From Thermodesulfobacterium sp. (GTDB lineage: Bacteria > Desulfobacterota > Thermodesulfobacteria > Thermodesulfobacteriales > Thermodesulfobacteriaceae), in assembly GCA_021163085.1 (NCBI GenBank), contig JAGGXL010000030.1, positions 1 through 7,455 on the forward strand: DNA of 7,455 nucleotides, given 5' to 3'. The position numbers were made by a program, and so were the translations under genes. Under the pieces are notes generated by a model. The model had not been told where the DNA came from and did not search any database. It saw nothing but the letters and a program-made list of their open reading frames with translations. Shown here piece after piece: positions 6,929 through 7,455 of the stretch. Position 1 is the first letter of the stretch; each line of letters opens with the position of its first letter.

Positions 6929-7209
6929 TAAAATATAAAATAGGTTATCATAAGGCGATGAAGTAAGTTTTGAATAATAAATATAATAAAAATTACAATA
7001 GCCGGAGTTATATCAATCCCTGCAATAGGAGGGATAACTCTACGAAGAGGAGCTAATACTGGTTCTGTCACTTTGTAGAGAAATCTAACCACAGGATGAT
7101 ATGGATAAGGGCTTACCCAGGATATTATTGCACGAGCTATAATAATCCATACATAAATAGTTAAAAAAAGATCTACTAACTGAATAAATGCCCTTAAGAT
7201 AATATCCAT
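6928..7209 (-). CDS. yggT: YggT-family integral membrane protein
   Basis: This 93-residue inner membrane protein has two hydrophobic helices, about 8-30 and 66-90, joined by the conserved loop. The loop carries ARAIISWVSPYP (25-36), HPVVRFL (38-44), VTEPVLAPLRRVIPP (47-61) and GIDITPAIV (64-72), the hallmarks of YggT/YlmG proteins. Relatives have been linked to cell division, osmotic tolerance and, in plastids, to thylakoid or nucleoid distribution; the molecular role is unclear. A single domain is present, against two in E. coli YggT. The ATG at 7209 lies 3 nt after the phoH stop and has no clear Shine-Dalgarno sequence, so translation probably depends on ribosomes finishing phoH. Confidence 0.92.
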   Translation of the reverse strand: MDIILRAFIQLVDLFLTIYVWIIIARAIISWVSPYPYHPVVRFLYKVTEPVLAPLRRVIPPIAGIDITPAIVIFIIFIIQNLLHRLMITYFIF

Positions 7210-7212
7210 TTT

Positions 7213-7455
7213 TTAAGTATTAAAAGTTTTTCCTTTGCTTTCGTAAGCTTCTATAATTTTTTGCACTATAGGATGTCTCACTACATCTTTTTTGGTAAAA
7301 TATACAAAAGTAATCCCTCTAATGCCTTCCAGTATTTCTATAGCCTCAAGCAAACCTGATTTTTTAGGATCTGGAAGGTCTATTTGAGTTATATCTCCAG
7401 TAATTACAGCTTTGGAGCTCTGTCCCAGTCTGGTAAGAAACATTTTCATCTGTTC
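7213..7455 (-). CDS. phoH: PhoH-family ATPase, C-terminal 80 residues (gene continues beyond the window)
   Basis: The frame is open to the right edge, so only the C-terminus is seen. The first visible residues EQMKMFLTRLG, followed by SKAVITGDITQIDLP and KKDVVRHPIVQKIIEAYE, match the end of the PhoH/YbeZ domain, a RecA/helicase-like cytoplasmic nucleoside triphosphatase. The TGD.TQIDLP segment and the arginine of DVVRHP belong to the nucleotide-binding half; the Walker A motif lies outside the window. PhoH-like proteins are tied to RNA metabolism and often sit next to the endoribonuclease gene ybeY. Here the downstream neighbour is yggT, with a 3-nt gap. The internal ATG at 7449 is not the true start, since homology runs through it. 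Confidence 0.95.
   Translation of the reverse strand, partial: EQMKMFLTRLGQSSKAVITGDITQIDLPDPKKSGLLEAIEILEGIRGITFVYFTKKDVVRHPIVQKIIEAYESKGKTFNT

Overview
The window is AT-rich, and every convincing gene lies on the minus strand, so transcription runs from high to low coordinates. Gene content looks like a bacterial housekeeping chromosome. The proteins are rich in Lys, Glu and Ile. The carboxyltransferase of acetyl-CoA carboxylase is a single fused alpha-beta polypeptide. As I recall, that arrangement is known in sulfate-reducing Desulfobacterota and Thermodesulfobacteria, so an AT-rich, possibly thermophilic member (Thermodesulfobacterium-like) is my best guess. It is inferred from gene content, not from a marker gene.

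Upstream block (about 7455 down to 5049): the C-terminal end of a PhoH-family ATPase (cut by the window edge), a YggT-type two-helix membrane protein, a small YggU/DUF167 protein, a HAD-family phosphatase/phosphomutase and a NOP2/Sun-type RNA 5-methylcytosine methyltransferase. Gaps are 3-4 nt, or the genes overlap by 1 nt (stop/start TAATG) and 23 nt, so this reads as one tightly packed operon.

The 76-nt gap at 4973-5048 is the only real intergenic space. It holds an extended -10 promoter (TGTTATAAT on the minus strand) and a G-rich ribosome binding site for purA. No GC-rich hairpin with a T-tract is visible there, so the upstream operon may read through.

Downstream block (4972 down to 1): purA (adenylosuccinate synthase), a divergent biotin carboxylase (accC), the fused alpha-beta carboxyltransferase (accAD), and the first 14 codons of another gene running off the left edge. 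Gaps are 6-11 nt. The two carboxylase genes provide both half-reactions of malonyl-CoA synthesis. The biotin carrier protein (AccB) and biotin ligase are not in the window; the cut-off gene at the left edge could be either or neither.

I see no tRNA, rRNA, CRISPR, insertion sequence or phage gene. The most unusual content is the carboxylase module: subunit order alpha-then-beta in one chain, an irregular zinc ribbon, and a biotin carboxylase with altered motifs but intact core catalytic residues.
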